A stretch of 64,000 nucleotides of DNA from Methylibium sp. (lineage in GTDB: Bacteria > Pseudomonadota > Gammaproteobacteria > Burkholderiales > Burkholderiaceae_C): the NCBI GenBank assembly GCA_013824165.1, contig PNNH01000038.1:1-64000 (forward strand), read 5' to 3'. The notes under the pieces were generated by a model. That model searched no databases. It was not told the origin of the DNA and worked only from the letters and a program-made list of their open reading frames with translations. A program made the position numbers and the translations under genes. Every line of letters begins with the position of its first letter. Within the stretch, counting starts at the first letter, position 1. This document shows positions 54,311 to 63,340 of this stretch, piece by piece.

Positions 54311-56281
54311 GTGAATTCCATGAGCAAGTCTGTGCCCACGTTGCCCGCCTCGACCCCCGCCTGGTTGCGTCCCGGGGTGAACTGGTTCCGTCGCATGATG
54401 TTTCCGGGCAAGGCTGCCGTGGTGCTCGTGTTGCTGCTGGCGCCGCTGCTCTTGTTGCTGGTGTTCTTTACCAAGGACCGGCTGGCCATGCTCGAGAACA
54501 CCGGCCATGAGCGCCAAGGGGTGGTGGCGGTGCAGGCCATCGTGCCGGCCATGCAGGCAACCCAGCTTTTGCGGCGCGCCGTGGTCGATCGGGCCAATGG
54601 CAAGGAGCGGCCCGATCTGGAAGGGCTGCGCAGCGACTTCAACAAGCGCTATGCGCAAACGCTGGCTGTCATCAAGCAGCAGCATGCCCATTTCGGTGGT
54701 GATGGCGAGGTGCACATCAAGGCTGTCGAAGCGGCCTACGCCGCCGCCCAGGCTATCGACGCCAAGGCGCCGGCCGCCGAACAGCGCAAGCCGCTGGTGG
54801 CGCTGAGCGGCGAATTCGCCGCCACCATTCAGCACTTCGTCGATTCCAGCGGCCTGGCGCTGGATCCGGACGGCGACAGTTACTACCTGATGCTGGTGTC
54901 CATGGTCGAGCTGCCCGAGATGATGGAGGCCATGGGCCTGACGCGGGGCGCCGTGACCACCCTGGCCAAGGACGGCCTCAGTCCGGCCACGGTGGCGCCG
55001 GCGGCAGCCGCCCTTGCCGTAGACCTGGCGACCTTGCACCGCATCGACGGCAGCTTCAAGCGTGCGCTGGAATTCAATGCGGAGCTCAAGCGGCTGAAGT
55101 TCGAAGAGGCTCTTCAGAGCAGCCGAGCCTTCTTCAAAGCCGGCCAGGAGACGGTCGCCGGCGGCTCGGGTGCCTTGAGCGCTGACGCCGTGGTGCGTGA
55201 TGCCACAGTGGCGATTCAGGACTTGCTGGCACTGCAAGGCCGTGTGGCCGGGACCTTGGACGGATTGCTGGCCCAGCGTGAAGCAGGCTTGCGCGCCGCC
55301 ATGTCCTTCGCCTTTTCGCTGACCGCGCTGCTGGTGCTGGCGGCCGGCTACTTCTTCTACTGCTTCTACCGTGCGGTGAGCGGCGGCATGCAGGCGCTGG
55401 TGGTGCACATGCACGAGATGGCCAGCGGCGACCTGTCGCGGCCGATCGAGGTGAAGGGCCATGACGAGACCGCGGTGCTGATGCGCTCGCTTGGCGAGAT
55501 GCAGCAGTCGCTGCGTGACACGGTGGCCCAGGTGCGCGAGACGTCGGCGCAGATCATCGACTCGGCCAGCGAAGTGGCCTCGGGCACGCTGGACCTGTCG
55601 CGGCGCACCGAGCAGTCGGCCGCCAATTTGGAGGAAACGGCCTCGGCGATGGAGCAGATCGGTTCGCGGGTTGCCACCACCACCGATGGCTCCCAGGAGG
55701 CTTCGCAACTGGCCTCAGGCAATGTCGGTCTGGCGCGCCGCGGCGGCGAGGTGATCGGCCAGGTGGTGCAGACCATGGACGATATCCGCAGCTCCAGCCA
55801 GCGCATCGGCGAGATCATCGGTGTGATTGATGGCATCGCCTTCCAGACCAATATCCTGGCGCTGAATGCCGCGGTCGAGGCTGCGCGCGCTGGCGAGCAT
55901 GGCCGTGGGTTTGCGGTGGTGGCGACCGAAGTGCGTGCACTGGCCGGCCGCTCGGCCAGTGCCGCGCGCGAGATCAAGTCGCTGATCGTGGCCAGTGGCG
56001 AGCGCGTCGAATCCGGCAGCCGCATCGTCAGCGATGCCGGCAGCACGATGGGCGAGATCGTGGCCAGCACCGAGCAGGTGGGCGGCCTTCTGCAGAACAT
56101 TTCCGCCGGCGCACGCGAGCAGGCAAGCGGCATTTCGCAAATCGCCAAGGCCATCCATGAACTGGATCAGATGACCCAGCAGAATGCCGCCTTGGTGGAG
56201 CAGACCGCCGCCGCCTCGGATGCGATGCGCGAGCAGGCGCAACGCCTGGCGACGGCCGTCGACGTCTTCAAGCTGTCCTGA
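54311..56281 (+). CDS. Methyl-accepting chemotaxis protein
   Basis: A 656-residue transmembrane chemoreceptor. Membrane helix 1 spans about 34-53 ([19 protein letters not shown]). A periplasmic helical ligand domain runs to about 330, then helix 2 (about 335-357, [20 protein letters not shown]), a HAMP domain (about 358-412), and the signalling domain with the hyperconserved tip [44 protein letters not shown] near 510-555. No C-terminal CheR-tethering pentapeptide is seen (ends VDVFKLS). The ligand is unknown. The frame opens with GTG at 54311; an ATG at 54320 is an alternative start. Confidence 0.95.
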   Translation: MNSMSKSVPTLPASTPAWLRPGVNWFRRMMFPGKAAVVLVLLLAPLLLLLVFFTKDRLAMLENTGHERQGVVAVQAIVPAMQATQLLRRAVVDRANGKERPDLEGLRSDFNKRYAQTLAVIKQQHAHFGGDGEVHIKAVEAAYAAAQAIDAKAPAAEQRKPLVALSGEFAATIQHFVDSSGLALDPDGDSYYLMLVSMVELPEMMEAMGLTRGAVTTLAKDGLSPATVAPAAAALAVDLATLHRIDGSFKRALEFNAELKRLKFEEALQSSRAFFKAGQETVAGGSGALSADAVVRDATVAIQDLLALQGRVAGTLDGLLAQREAGLRAAMSFAFSLTALLVLAAGYFFYCFYRAVSGGMQALVVHMHEMASGDLSRPIEVKGHDETAVLMRSLGEMQQSLRDTVAQVRETSAQIIDSASEVASGTLDLSRRTEQSAANLEETASAMEQIGSRVATTTDGSQEASQLASGNVGLARRGGEVIGQVVQTMDDIRSSSQRIGEIIGVIDGIAFQTNILALNAAVEAARAGEHGRGFAVVATEVRALAGRSASAAREIKSLIVASGERVESGSRIVSDAGSTMGEIVASTEQVGGLLQNISAGAREQASGISQIAKAIHELDQMTQQNAALVEQTAAASDAMREQAQRLATAVDVFKLS

Positions 56282-56288
56282 GCTCGGC

Positions 56289-57629
56289 TCAGCGCATTTC
56301 GAACAACTCCTGATGGAAGCGCTCGGCCGGCAGGCCCAGCGTGATCAGGTCCTGACGCAAGGTCTGGCCGAAGGCCGCAGGGCCGCAGAACCACACATCG
56401 GCTTCGCGCCAGTGCGGCAGCATCTGGGTGAGGCGCTGTGCGTCCAGCCGGCCATCGCGCGCATCCCATAGCACCTGCAGCTTGACGCCGGCGGCTTCGG
56501 CATCGGCGTGCAGTAGCGCCATGGCGCGCTCGTCATGCACGGCCGTGGTGTGGATCAGGTCCACCGCCCGGCCATCGGGCTGCCGTGCCAGGGCTTTCAT
56601 GCGGGCGATGAAGGGGGTGATGCCGATGCCGCCGCCAACCCAGATCTGGCGCGAGGTCTTGCCCTCGAAATTGAAGCGGCCGTAGGGGCCTTCGATGCGC
56701 ACCACATCGCCGACTTTCAGGCGCTCGGCCAGCGTGCGGGTGTAGTCGCCCAGCGCCTTGATGACGAAGCTGATATGGCCGTCATCCAGCCAGGCCGAGG
56801 TGATGGTGTAGGGATGGGCGCCTTCGTCCTCGTGCAGCGTCACGAACGCGAACTGCCCGGCCTGGTGGCCCGCCCAGCGCCCCTGCAGGCGGATGCCGAC
56901 GGCCAGCACATCCAGCGCCGGTAAGGCCTCGACGCGTTCGACCTCGCCCACCACCTGGCGCTGCAGCGCCACGCGGCGCAGCAGCACGATCACCGCAGCC
57001 ACGCTGCCGCTGACCATCAGCAGCACCATCGCCACGCCCAGTGGGCTTGGCCAGCTGTCGAACTTCAGCAGCACGACCGAGTGCCAGACCAGGGCCAGAT
57101 AGCCGAGCGCGATCAGGCGGTGGGTCTTGAAGAACCAGCGATAGGGGAAGCGCTTCACCAGCGCCAGCACCATCAGCAGCGCCGCGCCGTAGAAGGCCCA
57201 TTCGCCGATGCTCTCGGCCAGGCCGCGTTGGCTGGCAAAGAAGGTGCGCAGCGCCTCCTCGGCCGGCATCTGCGGGCGCGGCCCGCGTGGCGGGCGGCTG
57301 AGCAGGCCCAGACCGATCAGCCATTTCGGGCCTTGCGCCAGCAGCCAGTGCGCCACCGCCACGATCAGCGCACCGATGCCCAGCCACTTATGCAGGCGGT
57401 ACATCTTGTCCAGCCCGCCCAGCCAGGGCTCGAAGCGCACTGGCCGCAGCGCCAGCAGCATGGCCACGCTCATCAGCCCGATGCCGAGCACGCCGCTGTA
57501 CTGCATCAGCACGCCGCGCCAGGCGAAGAAGTTCTCCGGCAGCGCGGTCAGTTTCATGCCGTCACCGAGCCACCACAGGGCGCTCAGTGACACGAGGAGC
57601 AGCAACAGAAAGCGTTTGATTGGGGCCAT
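56289..57629 (-). CDS. Ferric-reductase-like transmembrane flavocytochrome
   Basis: A 446-residue membrane oxidoreductase. The N-terminal ferric-reductase-like domain has about six helices with candidate haem histidines (MYRLHKWLGIGALIVAVAHWLLAQ and KTHRLIALGYLALVWHSVVLL). The C-terminal half is an FNR-type flavin reductase: an FAD-binding barrel with HPYTITSAW (RxYS-like), IEGPYGRF, then the NAD(P) domain VGGGIGITPFIARM and WFCGPAAFG. It could reduce extracytoplasmic iron or another acceptor. ATG 57629 (MAPIKRF) opens the first helix. Convergent with the chemoreceptor gene, 7 nt apart. Confidence 0.88.
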   Translation of the reverse strand: MAPIKRFLLLLLVSLSALWWLGDGMKLTALPENFFAWRGVLMQYSGVLGIGLMSVAMLLALRPVRFEPWLGGLDKMYRLHKWLGIGALIVAVAHWLLAQGPKWLIGLGLLSRPPRGPRPQMPAEEALRTFFASQRGLAESIGEWAFYGAALLMVLALVKRFPYRWFFKTHRLIALGYLALVWHSVVLLKFDSWPSPLGVAMVLLMVSGSVAAVIVLLRRVALQRQVVGEVERVEALPALDVLAVGIRLQGRWAGHQAGQFAFVTLHEDEGAHPYTITSAWLDDGHISFVIKALGDYTRTLAERLKVGDVVRIEGPYGRFNFEGKTSRQIWVGGGIGITPFIARMKALARQPDGRAVDLIHTTAVHDERAMALLHADAEAAGVKLQVLWDARDGRLDAQRLTQMLPHWREADVWFCGPAAFGQTLRQDLITLGLPAERFHQELFEMR

Positions 57630-57819
57630 GGTGGGGACGAATTCGAAGAGACTGCGGTGCCGCAAGTGTGTGTCGGCATGATGTGTCGCCTGTGTGCCCT
57701 AGGTTTCCGCTATGTGAAGCCGTGACGGCATAGACCGGGCGGCAGGCCAGACGCGACCATCATGGACCTGTTGCAGTCTCAGGCCTTGATCGAGGTCGAA
57801 CTGTCGACGCGGCCGGCCC

Positions 57820-58704
57820 TCAGCCAGCGGGGGCGCGGCGCCTGATCAGCTCCACCGCCAAGGCCGTGCCGAGCAGCACGATGGCGCAACCGAAGGCCAT
57901 GCGCAGCGTGAAGGCTTCGCCCAGGAATAGCCAGCCCCACAGCACCGCAAAGCCCGGAATCAGGAAGGTCACGGCAATCGTGTTGGTGGGGCCGATGCGG
58001 GCCATCAGCCGGAAAAACAGGATGTAGGCCAGCGCCGAGCACAGCAGCGCCAGCATCAGCGCGCCGCCCCAAGCCTTGGCGCTGGGCATGGCAGCGGGCC
58101 ACAGCAGCGCAGCCGGCCCGGCCAGCATCAGTGCCGCATAGAGCTGGCTGCCTGTGGCCACTGCCAGCGGAGAGACGCCGCTCAAGCGCTTCTTGGTGTA
58201 GTTGGCGGCAATGCCATAGCTCAGAGCGGCAAGCAGGCAGGCCAGCAGCGCGAAGCCGCTGCCGCCCGGCTTGAACGTGGCCTGCTCCCAGGCCAGGAAA
58301 ACCACGCCCGCAAAGCCCAGCAGCAGACCCAGCACGCGCAGCGGGGTCAGGCCTTGCCTCAGCCAGACCCAGGCGACCAGGGCGCCCCACAAAGGCGTGG
58401 TGGCGTTCAGGATGCTGGACAGGCCGGCGCTGATCGACAGTGCCGCATAGCTGAACAGCGCGAAGGGCAGGGCGCTGTTTAGCAAGGCCACGACGCACAG
58501 CGGCCGGGCGTGGCTGCGCAGCTCCGTCAGGCCCTGGCGCAGGGCCAGCAGCGGCAGCAGCGCTAGGCTTGCGATGCCCACCCGCAACGCGGCCAGCACC
58601 ACTGGACCGAATTCGTGCGCGCCCAGGCGCATGAACAGGAATGATGCGCCCCATATGGCAGCCAGCGTGCAGAGTTCCAGCAAATCGGCGGGCTTGAGTT
58701 TCAT
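57820..58704 (-). CDS. EamA/DMT-family transporter
   Basis: A 294-residue inner-membrane protein with ten predicted helices in two EamA repeats (about residues 8-138 and 150-285). Typical family motifs are LAAIWGASFLFMRLG, the ALRVGIASLAL helix, LNATTPLWGALVAWVWL and, in the second repeat, AVTFLIPGFAVLWGWLFLGEAFT. DMT carriers of this type export amino acids, nucleosides or other metabolites; the substrate cannot be told from sequence. ATG 58704 is chosen because the first helix begins there; the 53 upstream codons of the frame are charged and Arg-rich. It stands 91 nt downstream of ogt on the same strand. Confidence 0.92.
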   Translation of the reverse strand: MKLKPADLLELCTLAAIWGASFLFMRLGAHEFGPVVLAALRVGIASLALLPLLALRQGLTELRSHARPLCVVALLNSALPFALFSYAALSISAGLSSILNATTPLWGALVAWVWLRQGLTPLRVLGLLLGFAGVVFLAWEQATFKPGGSGFALLACLLAALSYGIAANYTKKRLSGVSPLAVATGSQLYAALMLAGPAALLWPAAMPSAKAWGGALMLALLCSALAYILFFRLMARIGPTNTIAVTFLIPGFAVLWGWLFLGEAFTLRMAFGCAIVLLGTALAVELIRRRAPAG

Positions 58705-58795
58705 GATGGCGGAATGCCGGCCGGCCGGGCAGCGGGCAGGGTGGACAAGGAGGGACGCGATTCTGGCAGGCCGGCCGCCCAGTTCTGGCAGTAGC

Positions 58796-59299
58796 TCAGG
58801 CCTCGGCGAAAGCGACGCCCTCAATACGCAGCAAGGCCTGCTTGCGCACCAGGCCGCCGGCATAGCCGGTCAGTTGTCCGCCAGCACCGAGCACGCGGTG
58901 GCAGGGAATCAGGATAGCGATCGGATTGCGACCCACCGCGGCACCGACGGCGCGCGCCGCCTGCGGTCGGCCCAGCTGCGTCGCCAGCTGGCCATAGCTG
59001 CGGCTGTGCCCGCTGGGAATGGCGCGCAGCGCCTGCCACACCTGCTGCTGGAAGGCGCTGCCCAGCGGGGCCAGCGGCAGTTCGTCCAGCGCCTGGGGCA
59101 AGACCTGACCCTGGAAATAGCGCTCCAGCAGGCGGGCCGTGGCCTGCAGCAGCGGGTCGTCAGCGCGCTGCGGCGCGTCCAGCGGGCCGGGGTGATGGGC
59201 TTGCGCGTCGAACCATAGGCCTGCCAGTCCGAGTGGGCTGCGCGCCGCGCAGAGCGGGCCTAGCGGGGTGTCGATGCGGCATTGGGCGCTGAGTTTCAT
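58796..59299 (-). CDS. ogt: Methylated-DNA--protein-cysteine methyltransferase
   Basis: A 167-residue suicide enzyme that removes alkyl groups from O6-alkylguanine. The active-site motif IPCHRV lies near residue 138 (GRNPIAILIPCHRVLGAGGQLTGYAGGLVRKQALLRIEG). The DNA-reading helix is FQQQVWQALRAIPSGHSRSYGQLATQLG. The start ATG at 59299 overlaps the stop of the Ada-AlkA gene by 4 nt, so it is the second cistron of an alkylation-repair operon. It lacks the N-terminal Ada domain, which is instead found on the partner gene. Confidence 0.95.
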   Translation of the reverse strand: MKLSAQCRIDTPLGPLCAARSPLGLAGLWFDAQAHHPGPLDAPQRADDPLLQATARLLERYFQGQVLPQALDELPLAPLGSAFQQQVWQALRAIPSGHSRSYGQLATQLGRPQAARAVGAAVGRNPIAILIPCHRVLGAGGQLTGYAGGLVRKQALLRIEGVAFAEA

Positions 59300-60816
59300 G
59301 GGTTTATCCTCGCCGTGCTGCTGCTGTTTGCGCTGGCGGCCCGCGCCGCCGCACGCCACAGGCGCAGCACCGCATAGCTGCGATAGGGTTGATAGGCTGC
59401 GCTGGCTGCCTGAGTAGCTGCCGGCGAAAGCGGACGCGTCGGGTCCGCGCTGAGCGCGCGGCGCAGCACGATGTCGCCGGGCGGAAAGGCATCCGGCCAG
59501 CTCCAGCCGCGCATCAGCATGTAGTCCGCAGTCCAGGGGCCGATGCCGGGCAGGGCCAGCAGCTCAGCGCGCGCCGCCGCCAGCTCACCCTGGCCCTGGG
59601 CATAGCGCAGTGAAGGCCAGGCCGTGGCCAGCGCAATCAGGGCCTGGGCACGCTGGCGGATGATGCCCAGCTCGGCGATACGCTCCAGCGCCGCCGCGGC
59701 CAGCGTCTCGGGGGCCGGGAACAGGCGGTGCACCTCGGGCGTGGCCTGGCCGTCAGCCAGCGGCTCGCCAAAGCGCTGTACCAGGCGTGCCGCCAGGGTG
59801 CGCGCGGCGGCCACCGTGACCTGCTGGCCCAGCACCGCGCGCACGGCCAGCTCGAAACGGTCCACGCAGCCTGGCAGGCGCAGCCCCGGCTCGTTCGTGG
59901 CCAGGGCACCGAGCCGGGCGTCGATCAGGCCCGGCTCGGCGTCCAGATCAAGCCAGCGCCGCAGCAGCGGCATCAGGCTGGCGCTGGCCGGCCACAGCGC
60001 TGTGCAGGGCGTGAGCCGCAGCAGTGGCGCGTTGGCGTCGAACTGCACGACGATGCGCCCGCTCAAGACCTGACCCCGGTGCTGCAGCCGCAGGCTGCGC
60101 TCAATGCGCAGCGCCTGCCGGTCCACCGTTTCAATGCCGGGAATGGCCCGGTCGGCCAAGAACTGCAGCAGCGCCGTCACCGCGTAGGGCGGACGGTAGG
60201 CCAGGCGCAGCGCGGTCTCGGCGCCGGCGGCGACCATGGCCGGCGCCGCCCGGCGCAGCGCCGTGGGTTGCAGCCGGTAATGCTCGACGAAGGCGGCGTT
60301 GAAGCGGCGCAGGCTGGCAAAGCCGGCCGCATGCGCTACGGCGGCGACCGGCAGCGTGGTATCGCTGAGCAACTGCTTGGCCAGCAGCAGGCGCCGTGTC
60401 TGCAGGTATTGCAGCGGCGTCACGCCCTGCTCGGCGCTGAAGATGCGGCGCAGATGCCGGCTCGTGATGCCGAGATGGTCGGCCAGCTGCTCAACCGAGG
60501 CTTCGGGGTCGTCGCAGGCATCCAGCCATTGGGCCGCCTGCCGCGCCAGCGTGCGCGAGGCGTCCATCACGCTCCAGGCTATCTGCCCGGCGCGCGGCGC
60601 GAGCTCGGGGCGGCACTTCAGGCAGGGGCGGTAGGCGGCGGCTTCGGCCTGCGCGGCGCTGGCGTAGAAGCTGCAGTTCTCGCGCTTCGGCGTGCGGACG
60701 CGGCAGATCGGGCGGCAGTAGATGCCGGTGGAGCTGACGCCGACGAACCACAGCCCATCGAAGCGGGCATCGCGGGCGACAAGGGCCGGGTAGCAGTGGT
60801 CGGGGTCGAGCGGCAT
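59296..60816 (-). CDS. Ada-AlkA fusion: methyl-sensing activator with 3-methyladenine glycosylase
   Basis: A 506-residue fusion in three parts. An Ada zinc domain (about 1-75) has Cys34, Cys38, Cys65 and Cys68 (GIYCRPICR...YRPCLKC); Cys34 corresponds to the methyl acceptor from phosphotriesters. An AraC-type DNA-binding region (about 85-190: LADHLGITSRHLRRIFSAEQGVTPLQYLQTRRLLLAKQLL) follows. An AlkA-type glycosylase (about 200-495) ends in the HhH motif LPGIGPWTADYMLMRGW and the catalytic Asp in FPPGD. It lacks the O6-methylguanine transferase half of E. coli Ada, which is supplied by ogt next door. Likely senses methylation and activates its own operon. Confidence 0.93.
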   Translation of the reverse strand: MPLDPDHCYPALVARDARFDGLWFVGVSSTGIYCRPICRVRTPKRENCSFYASAAQAEAAAYRPCLKCRPELAPRAGQIAWSVMDASRTLARQAAQWLDACDDPEASVEQLADHLGITSRHLRRIFSAEQGVTPLQYLQTRRLLLAKQLLSDTTLPVAAVAHAAGFASLRRFNAAFVEHYRLQPTALRRAAPAMVAAGAETALRLAYRPPYAVTALLQFLADRAIPGIETVDRQALRIERSLRLQHRGQVLSGRIVVQFDANAPLLRLTPCTALWPASASLMPLLRRWLDLDAEPGLIDARLGALATNEPGLRLPGCVDRFELAVRAVLGQQVTVAAARTLAARLVQRFGEPLADGQATPEVHRLFPAPETLAAAALERIAELGIIRQRAQALIALATAWPSLRYAQGQGELAAARAELLALPGIGPWTADYMLMRGWSWPDAFPPGDIVLRRALSADPTRPLSPAATQAASAAYQPYRSYAVLRLWRAAARAASANSSSTARINP

Positions 60817-60883
60817 GCGGCCATGATAGGGTGGCCGCTGCTTGAGAACTCGCCGTTTCCGGACATGCTCTTGCCGCTACCTC

Positions 60884-61228
60884 TCAGTGCAAGACCTTGA
60901 GGCCGAGGATGCCGGCGACGATGAGGGCAATGCAGGCGATGCGGGCGGCGGTGGCCGGTTCCTTGAAGAAGATGATGCCGAGGATGGCCGCGCCGACGGC
61001 GCCGATGCCGGTCCAGACGGCATAGGCCGTGCCGAGAGGCAGCTGCTTCATGGCCCAGCCGAGCAGGCCGAAGCTGGCCCAGGCGGCGACGAAGGTCAAC
61101 ACCGTCATCGGCCAGCGGGTGAAGCCGTCCGAGGCCTTCATGGCGACCGACCAGACGATCTCCAGCAGGCCGGCGACGAGCAGGGCCAGCCAGGCGGCGG
61201 TCACGGGGTTCTTGAGCAGGGCTTGCAT
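60884..61228 (-). CDS. gdx: Gdx/SugE-type small multidrug resistance transporter
   Basis: A 114-residue, four-helix SMR protein. The essential Glu lies in helix 1 (LALLVAGLLEIVWSVAMKASDGFTR, Glu23). The signature WAMKQLPLGTAYAVWTGIGAVGAAILGIIFFKEP and C-terminal LIVAGILGLKVLH closely follow E. coli SugE/Gdx, which exports guanidinium. ATG 61228 gives a nine-residue extension relative to the typical start. It begins 10 nt after the LytTR regulator gene, so it is likely in the same transcript. No guanidine riboswitch is seen; the regulator gene abuts its start. Confidence 0.9.
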   Translation of the reverse strand: MQALLKNPVTAAWLALLVAGLLEIVWSVAMKASDGFTRWPMTVLTFVAAWASFGLLGWAMKQLPLGTAYAVWTGIGAVGAAILGIIFFKEPATAARIACIALIVAGILGLKVLH

Positions 61229-61238
61229 GGGGTGAGCC

Positions 61239-61991
61239 TCACATGGCCTTGAACAGATGCACATAGGCGCGGCTGACCGGCAACTCACGCTCATGACGCT
61301 TGAAGCGCAGGAACAGGCGGCTGGCTTCGTCACGCCGTGTGCCGGCGAGGTGGGCGAGGTTGATCAGGGTCGAGCGGTGTACCTGCCAGAACTGGTTCGG
61401 GTCGAGTTGCGCCGCCAGCTCGACGATCGGGGTGCGGATGAGGTACTCGGCCTCGGCCGTCTGCACGCAGGTGTACTTGTCGTCGGCATGGAAGAACAGC
61501 ACCTCGGCCACGTCGATCTGGTGGGTCAGCTCGCCCTGGCTGGCGCGCACCCAGCGCAGCAGCGGCTGGGCCGGCGCCGGCGCCATGCGCTGCAGCGCCT
61601 GCGCCAGGCCGGGGCCGGGCTCGGTGGCCGGGGCCGCCAGCGCGGCCTGCACGCGCTTGACCGACTGGGCCAGGCGTTCGGTCTTGATCGGCTTGAGCAC
61701 ATAGTCCAGCGCCGCCTGGTCGAAGGCTTGCACCGCGTACTCGTCATAGGCGGTGACGAAGACCACCCGGGTCGGCCCCTCGATGCCCTGCGCCACTTCC
61801 AGACCGGTCAGGCCCGGCATCTGGATGTCGAGGAAGGCCACGTCGGGCTGCAGCGCCTCGATCTGGCTGGCGGCCTCCAGGCCGTTACGGGCGAGGGCGA
61901 CGATCTCCAGCTCGGGCCACAGGGCCAGCAGCTGCTCCTGCAGATAGCGGGCGAGGTGCTGTTCGTCGTCGGCGATCAGGGCTCGGGTCAT
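61239..61991 (-). CDS. LytTR-family response regulator
   Basis: A 250-residue regulator. The receiver has acidic Asp8/Asp9, phospho-acceptor Asp55 (AFLDIQMPG), Thr80 (VFVTAYDEYA) and Lys100 (VLKPI). A Pro/Ala-rich linker precedes a LytTR DNA-binding domain (about 145-248: HQIDVAEVLFFHADDKYTCVQTAEAEYLIRTPIVELAAQLDPNQFWQVHRSTLINLAHLAGTRRD...LPVSRAYVHLFKAM). It resembles AlgR/LytR/YehT regulators. The ATG overlaps the kinase stop (ATGA), so the pair is a cognate two-component system upstream of the gdx-type transporter. Confidence 0.95.
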   Translation of the reverse strand: MTRALIADDEQHLARYLQEQLLALWPELEIVALARNGLEAASQIEALQPDVAFLDIQMPGLTGLEVAQGIEGPTRVVFVTAYDEYAVQAFDQAALDYVLKPIKTERLAQSVKRVQAALAAPATEPGPGLAQALQRMAPAPAQPLLRWVRASQGELTHQIDVAEVLFFHADDKYTCVQTAEAEYLIRTPIVELAAQLDPNQFWQVHRSTLINLAHLAGTRRDEASRLFLRFKRHERELPVSRAYVHLFKAM

Positions 61992-63121
61992 GGTTGTGCG
62001 GTTTCCTTCTCGGTGGGCAGGCGCAAGGTCGCGCAGCAGCCTTGCTCGGTGATGTCCATCGACAGCGCGGCGCCATCGTCGTAGCGGGCAGCCAGGCGCT
62101 CGCGGATGTTCTTCAGGGCCAGGCCGTTGCCGGGCCGGGCGCGGCGTTTGGGGGCGGCCAGGCCCAGGCCATTGTCACGCACCTGCAGCGTCAGCATGCC
62201 ATCTGCGACGCTGGCGCGAATCTGCAGATGCCCGCCCTCAGGCTTGCTCTCCAGCCCGTGGTTGATGGCGTTCTCCACCAGCGGCTGCAGCAGCAGTGGC
62301 AGCATCAGCGCGCGCCTGGCCTCCGCGGAGGCCTCGATCTCGAAGCTCAGGCGCTCGTCCATGCGGATCTGCATCAGGCCCAGATAGCTTTGCACCGCCT
62401 GCAGTTCCTGTTCCAAGGTGCAGACTTCGGCCCTCAGCGTCTGCAGGCTGGCGCGCAAGTAGTCGGTGAAATGCTCCAGCATCTGCTTGGCGCGCTCAGG
62501 CGCCGGGTCGATCAGGCTCTGCACCGCTGCCAGGCTGTTGAACAGGAAATGCGGCTCGATCTGGGCCTGCATGCGCAACAGTTGTGCCTCGGTGGCCTGC
62601 AGCTGTAGGCTGCGGCGCTTGGCCGCCTGCCAGGCCAGATAGGTGCCGATCAGCGCGAATACCAGGCTGATGAAGAGAAACTGGCCGATGGCCCGGGCTG
62701 AATCGAATGGCGTGTTCCTGATAGGAGTCTGAGTCAGAGCCTCGGCCAGCTGGATGAAGATCCAGAAGCTCAGCAGCATGATGGCGATGGGCACGACCGC
62801 GAAGAACACACCTGCCTTCAGCTCGCCGCGGTTCAGGCGCTGCAGCGTCAGCTCGGGCACCAGCAGTTCGAAGGCGCGGTAGAAGCCGTGGATGCTGAAG
62901 GCGATGAACAAGCCCATCACATAGCTGAACAGCAGCGCGTATGGCCCGACATTCGCGCGGCCGAACACGACCGCCAGGCTGATGAAGAAGGTCGGGAAGA
63001 ACAGGCCGATGGTGCTGCTGATTAGCAGGCGCGCCCAGGCCGGCTCGTCGCGCCGCTTGTGCAGTTGAAAGTAGCGACGGAGGGCATAGCCGAGGTCTTG
63101 TTGCAGGCTTTGAATGGACAT
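61988..63121 (-). CDS. LytS-like sensor histidine kinase (HisKA_7TM/5TM type)
   Basis: A 377-residue membrane kinase with an N-terminal five- or six-helix region (about residues 30-165). The His_kinase segment QIEPHFLFNSLAAVQSLID has phospho-accepting His191. The ATPase domain (about 275-370) carries the N-box ENAINHGLE, then RDNGLGL and NGLALKNIRERL. This is the sensor type that pairs with LytTR regulators, and its stop overlaps the start of the one downstream. The stimulus is unknown. The 219 nt upstream is divergent from the phosphomutase gene and should hold both promoters. Confidence 0.92.
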   Translation of the reverse strand: MSIQSLQQDLGYALRRYFQLHKRRDEPAWARLLISSTIGLFFPTFFISLAVVFGRANVGPYALLFSYVMGLFIAFSIHGFYRAFELLVPELTLQRLNRGELKAGVFFAVVPIAIMLLSFWIFIQLAEALTQTPIRNTPFDSARAIGQFLFISLVFALIGTYLAWQAAKRRSLQLQATEAQLLRMQAQIEPHFLFNSLAAVQSLIDPAPERAKQMLEHFTDYLRASLQTLRAEVCTLEQELQAVQSYLGLMQIRMDERLSFEIEASAEARRALMLPLLLQPLVENAINHGLESKPEGGHLQIRASVADGMLTLQVRDNGLGLAAPKRRARPGNGLALKNIRERLAARYDDGAALSMDITEQGCCATLRLPTEKETAQP

Positions 63122-63340
63122 GGTGTGCAGCAGTGTCGGGCTTGGATGCTTCGCAGCCTAGACGGGCTGACCCGGTGAGGCCGCAGGCCGGCGACGAATC
63201 GACAGCGGGCGCGACGAATGGAGCCACCACTATCGGGGATAGGGACGAGGCGCCCATGTAACGGCGCTTGCCTACAATCCGCCCAGCTCAAACCGGCGCC
63301 GCCATGGCGCCAGCGAACCCAGCGACACAAAAGGGAACCC

